Shown piece by piece: positions 13,419 through 15,995 of a stretch of 15,995 bases of DNA. The translations under genes were made by a program, and so were the position numbers. The stretch is from Pseudomonadota bacterium. Lineage in GTDB: Bacteria; Pseudomonadota; Gammaproteobacteria; JAKAQQ01. The stretch covers positions 1 to 15,995 of the forward strand of contig JAKARN010000008.1 of the NCBI GenBank assembly GCA_021828425.1. The letters run 5' to 3'. Below the pieces are notes generated by a model, which was not told where the DNA came from, did no database searches, and was given only the letters and a program-made list of their open reading frames with translations. Numbering within the stretch: the stretch's first letter is position 1; every line of letters starts with the position of its first letter.

Positions 13419-13811
13419 TCACCGAGCACCGCCCGCGGCCGAGAATGCGGCGCTGAACTCGTCGGGTTTCCCCCCGGCGATGAGCACCAGTTTGTCCCGT
13501 GCCCCGGACCCTGCCAGAAACGCCAGGCGGGATGCGCGGATGCCGAGCCAGGAGGCGAGAGCCTCGAGCACGGCTTGGTTGGCGCGGCCGTCCACCGGAG
13601 GCGCCGTGACGGCCAGCTTGAGGCGTGCAGGCGGCCAGCCGGGCGTCCCCGGGGCTTTGACGATCGGGCCGAGACGCGGCCGGCGCGCACCGGGCTGGAC
13701 CTTGAGCGCGACTTGGAGGCCCGCCGCGCTCTCCTGCCAGAAAGGCAGCCCTGCCGTTGCCGCCGCCGGTCCGGCATCCCGGGTCGCAAATGATGGATCG
13801 GCTTTCGTCAT
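13419..13811 (-). CDS. UPF0235 / DUF167 (YggU-like) family protein
   Basis: The 130-residue product contains the DUF167 domain: LQVALKVQPGARRPRLG, then LKLAVTAPPVDGRANQAVLEALASWLGIRASRLAFLAGSGARDKLVLIAG. The family is widespread and small, with no firmly established biochemical role. It is about 30 residues longer than usual because of an Ala-rich N-terminal extension and an insertion (KAPGTPGWPP) between the first strands. The ATG at 13809-13811 has GAGG about 9-10 bases upstream; the frame is open back to 13961, but that part is unconvincing. It is convergent with ctaG and separated by about 70 bases with paired inverted repeats. It appears monocistronic. Confidence 0.86.
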   Translation of the reverse strand: MTKADPSFATRDAGPAAATAGLPFWQESAAGLQVALKVQPGARRPRLGPIVKAPGTPGWPPARLKLAVTAPPVDGRANQAVLEALASWLGIRASRLAFLAGSGARDKLVLIAGGKPDEFSAAFSAAGGAR

Positions 13812-14329
13812 CGAGCAGTCCCTCGGGTCGTGAAGCGGCCGGCCCCGAAAGAAGCCGGTTCCGGCCTGATCGTGCATTCCGTTCCGTGACACGGGAAGAT
13901 ACCGCTTCACACCGGTCAGGACAAGTGAACCCAGCCGGTTCCGTGAGCTTGGCCCCTCCACCGGATCGGCGAGCGGAGGCGGGGGTGCGCGAGGGTGGCA
14001 GTGAAGATGCTGGCCGGGGAATCGGGCATAAAGTCAGTCGCCGACCAATCCTCGAGAGCGCTGACTGTCCCCCTTCGTCCGTCTTCTTCGTGCCTTGTTT
14101 CAGGCTGGGTTGGGCAGGCTGATGCGAGGCCGGTTTTCCGCGAACGCCGACTGATCCGGATCACCACGTTGATCCCCACCGGTTGTGAAACCTCGTGGTC
14201 ATCCGGCCCGATCAGGCCTGCCGCCTGTGGATGCGGGGCCTTGCGCCAGAAACCTCAGGCCGGATGGGAACCGGTATACTGCGAAGGCTCCGGGTGCGGG
14301 CGAGCCCGCTCCTGCCGGAAGGATGTTGA
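13812..14329. other. intergenic region without a recognisable gene
   Basis: About 520 bases between the UPF0235 gene and the leader of the Wzi gene. Several open frames exist on both strands but none shows a known motif. The right part probably holds the wzi promoter; a TATACT at 14275-14280 could be a -10, but no good -35 accompanies it. Confidence 0.45.
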
Positions 14330-14362
14330 AAGGAGGAAAGCGCGTGCATGACCGTTGCGGTC
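14330..14362 (+). promoter_or_regulatory. strong ribosome binding site and start-codon hairpin upstream of the Wzi gene
   Basis: AAGGAGG (14330-14336) lies 7 bases before GTG 14344 and 11 before ATG 14348. The GTG opens a 64-codon frame ending TGA 14533-14535. The ATG is in frame with the Wzi gene and would add 65 residues before its signal peptide. A hairpin GACCG-TTG-CGGTC at 14350-14362 sits on these starts. This could be a leader peptide or the true start region. Confidence 0.35.
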
Positions 14363-14542
14363 TTCTCGCCCACCGCGGCCTTGTGTGTCCTCCCGGCGGG
14401 GCCATGGGCTCGGCCGGGTTCGGGTCTTCCAGAGCCGTCCTTCCCCGATCCGGGGAGCGTGTCGACCTCACCATGTGGCCGATCGGTCTCCTGCGTCAGG
14501 GGGGGCGATTCCCCGGTTTTTCATTTGGACCGTGAACCCGAG

Positions 14543-15995
14543 ATGACCCGTGAGGCGCCTCGGGGATGCGTGAAAAACGGATCCGCCCCGCTCGTCTGGG
14601 GTGCCTTCCTCCTGATCCTGCTCTGCCGGATCCCCGTCGCACGGGCGGATCCCTGGGCCTCTCCCGGCGAAGTCGGCGTCCGCAACGACATCGAGATCCT
14701 GGTTGACTCCGGGGTCATCGACATCCCGGTCACAACCTGGCCGATCCCGTGGGGATCGGTGGCCCATGCCCTCCGGCGGGTTCATCCCGGGACCCTCTCT
14801 CCCCTCGAGCGTGAGGCCTACGACGAGCTCGAGCGCCACATCGAAAGGGTCGAGGGGGGGGGCAATCACCTGGGTTACAAGGTCGCGCTCGCGCCGGGCC
14901 GGCCTTCGATGAACTGGTTCGGCCAGACGACCCGGGGCAAGGAGGAGGCCGGGGTTTCGGATTCGGGGACGGCAGGCATCCTGGCCTACCGGCTGAATGT
15001 CCTCGGGGTGTACGGGTCGCGCGACCACCAGCGGGGCCGGCTCGACGGGAGCTACCTCGCCCTGGCCCTCGGCAATTGGATCGTGAGCGCAGGGGAGGTC
15101 AACCAGTGGTGGGGTCCCGGCTGGGGCGGCAGTCTCATCCTCGGGGACAACTCGCGGCCGCCGCTCGGGGTGAGTCTCACCCGCGACGTTCCCTACCGGT
15201 TCCGGACCCCGTGGCTCTCCTGGCTCGGCCCGTGGACGATCAGCTTCTTCAACGACCGGCTGGACGAGGCGACCGCGATCGCCCACCCCTGGCTTTTCGG
15301 GGAGCGCTTCGCCTTCCGCCCCTTCCGCTCGCTCGAGATCGGATTCTTCCGCACCGCGATCTGGGGCGGGGCCGGGCAGCCCCAGGGTTTTGGCGGGTTT
15401 TCCCAGATCCTCTTCTTCCACCCGACGGGCTATGGATCACTCGTGGGGGACAACCGGGCCGGGGCGGATTTTCGCTGGAGTTTTTCGCTTGCCGGGCAGC
15501 ACTTCACCTTCTACAACCAGGATCTGGCCGAGGGCCTCGCGCACGAACTCGGCGGACTCCTCTTCATCCACGACTTCATCGGCCAGGCCGGGCTTTCCAC
15601 CTGGGGGCCGATCGGGAATGACGGAGGGAACTACCGGGCCTTTCTCGAGTATGCGAACACGACCACGGGTTTCCTCTCGACCCAGGGGCTCTTCTACGAT
15701 GTGGCCTACCAGAGCGGGATCTATCTCAACGGTTACCGCTACCGGGGCGTGGTTCTCGGCTATCCCACGGACAGCGACAGCGAGCTTTGGACCGGGGGTC
15801 TCATGCTCGAGGGGCTGAACGGCGGTATCCTGACCTTCCTCATCCGTCACGGCACCCTCAACCTCGGCAATGTCCAGACCCCCCCCGACGAAGGCAATAC
15901 CTACGCCCCGGTGCGCACGGCCTTCGACGAGTTCGATGTCTACTTCCGTCCCGCCTTCTGGGGACGTGCGCTCGAGCTCGGGCTCGGCGTGACCC
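14543..15995 (+). CDS. Wzi-family capsule assembly / outer-membrane beta-barrel protein, 3'-truncated by window edge
   Basis: The frame stays open to the window end (484 codons) and is incomplete. A signal peptide (NGSAPLVWGAFLLILLCRIPVARA, cut before DPWA) leads to the Wzi-type start GEVGVRNDIEILVDSGVIDIPVTTWPIPWGSVAHAL. Then come NWIVSAGEVNQWWGPGWGGSLILGDNSRPPLGVSLTRDVPYRF, WLGPWTISFFNDRLDE, HPWLFGERFAFRPFRSLEIGFFRTAIWGGAGQPQGFGGF and alternating aromatic strands of an outer-membrane barrel. Wzi-type proteins anchor or organise capsule or exopolysaccharide at the cell surface. Start choices are ATG 14543 (preferred), GTG 14570 (shorter, cleaner signal peptide) or ATG 14348 (best Shine-Dalgarno but a 65-residue prefix unlike a secreted protein). 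No polysaccharide genes are visible upstream. Confidence 0.9.
   Translation, partial: MTREAPRGCVKNGSAPLVWGAFLLILLCRIPVARADPWASPGEVGVRNDIEILVDSGVIDIPVTTWPIPWGSVAHALRRVHPGTLSPLEREAYDELERHIERVEGGGNHLGYKVALAPGRPSMNWFGQTTRGKEEAGVSDSGTAGILAYRLNVLGVYGSRDHQRGRLDGSYLALALGNWIVSAGEVNQWWGPGWGGSLILGDNSRPPLGVSLTRDVPYRFRTPWLSWLGPWTISFFNDRLDEATAIAHPWLFGERFAFRPFRSLEIGFFRTAIWGGAGQPQGFGGFSQILFFHPTGYGSLVGDNRAGADFRWSFSLAGQHFTFYNQDLAEGLAHELGGLLFIHDFIGQAGLSTWGPIGNDGGNYRAFLEYANTTTGFLSTQGLFYDVAYQSGIYLNGYRYRGVVLGYPTDSDSELWTGGLMLEGLNGGILTFLIRHGTLNLGNVQTPPDEGNTYAPVRTAFDEFDVYFRPAFWGRALELGLGVT

Noticed and set aside
14468..15421. 317-codon minus-strand frame opposite the Wzi gene
   Set aside because: Antisense shadow of the Wzi coding frame, which has clear family motifs and a signal peptide.

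Overview
The window is GC-rich chromosomal DNA, probably from a gammaproteobacterium or a close proteobacterial relative. The evidence is a murein-recycling ligase (mpl), a Wzi-type outer-membrane barrel, a CtaG cytochrome-oxidase assembly protein, a UPF0235 protein and a PrlF-YhaV toxin-antitoxin pair. An acidophilic or chemolithotrophic host would fit but is a weak inference; nothing in the window fixes the genus.

Layout. Positions 1-~684 hold the right part of an IS3-family element whose end cuts off the 3' end of a small membrane-protein gene (~684-968, minus). A brnT-brnA module follows (minus; brnT frameshifted), then a small unknown ORF (1763-1957) and an intact prlF-yhaV module with a clear promoter and two operator-like dyads (2030-2938). 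A two-domain zinc-ribbon gene lies at 3305-3742 (minus). Positions 4011-4130 hold a decayed IS701-like transposase relic. A visibly AT-richer island at about 4222-6424 contains a divergent nitrilase-superfamily gene (minus), a 5'-truncated gene fragment and a McrA-like HNH endonuclease (plus). Then come a RelB-RelE module with a frameshifted toxin (6576-7055, minus) and a VOC-fold protein (7140-7541, minus).

From 7770 to 10068 (minus) a secreted YVTN beta-propeller/surface protein gene is split by an IS630-family element (8516-9624). Removing the element plus one TA copy restores one continuous reading frame of 395 residues. The transposase itself is read through a -1 frameshift at a run of eight A.

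The right third is more ordinary: mpl (10259-11629), a PIN-domain toxin/RHH antitoxin pair under a 26-bp palindrome (11739-12407), ctaG (12464-13345), a UPF0235 gene (13419-13811, minus), about 530 bases without a recognisable gene, and a Wzi-family capsule/outer-membrane gene that runs off the right edge.

How it fits together. The left two thirds is an accessory zone: four type II toxin-antitoxin modules, three IS elements or relics, two genes broken by IS insertion, two frameshifted toxins and one low-GC island. The nitrilase/HNH island is the best candidate for something undescribed. No CRISPR array, tRNA or rRNA was recognised.
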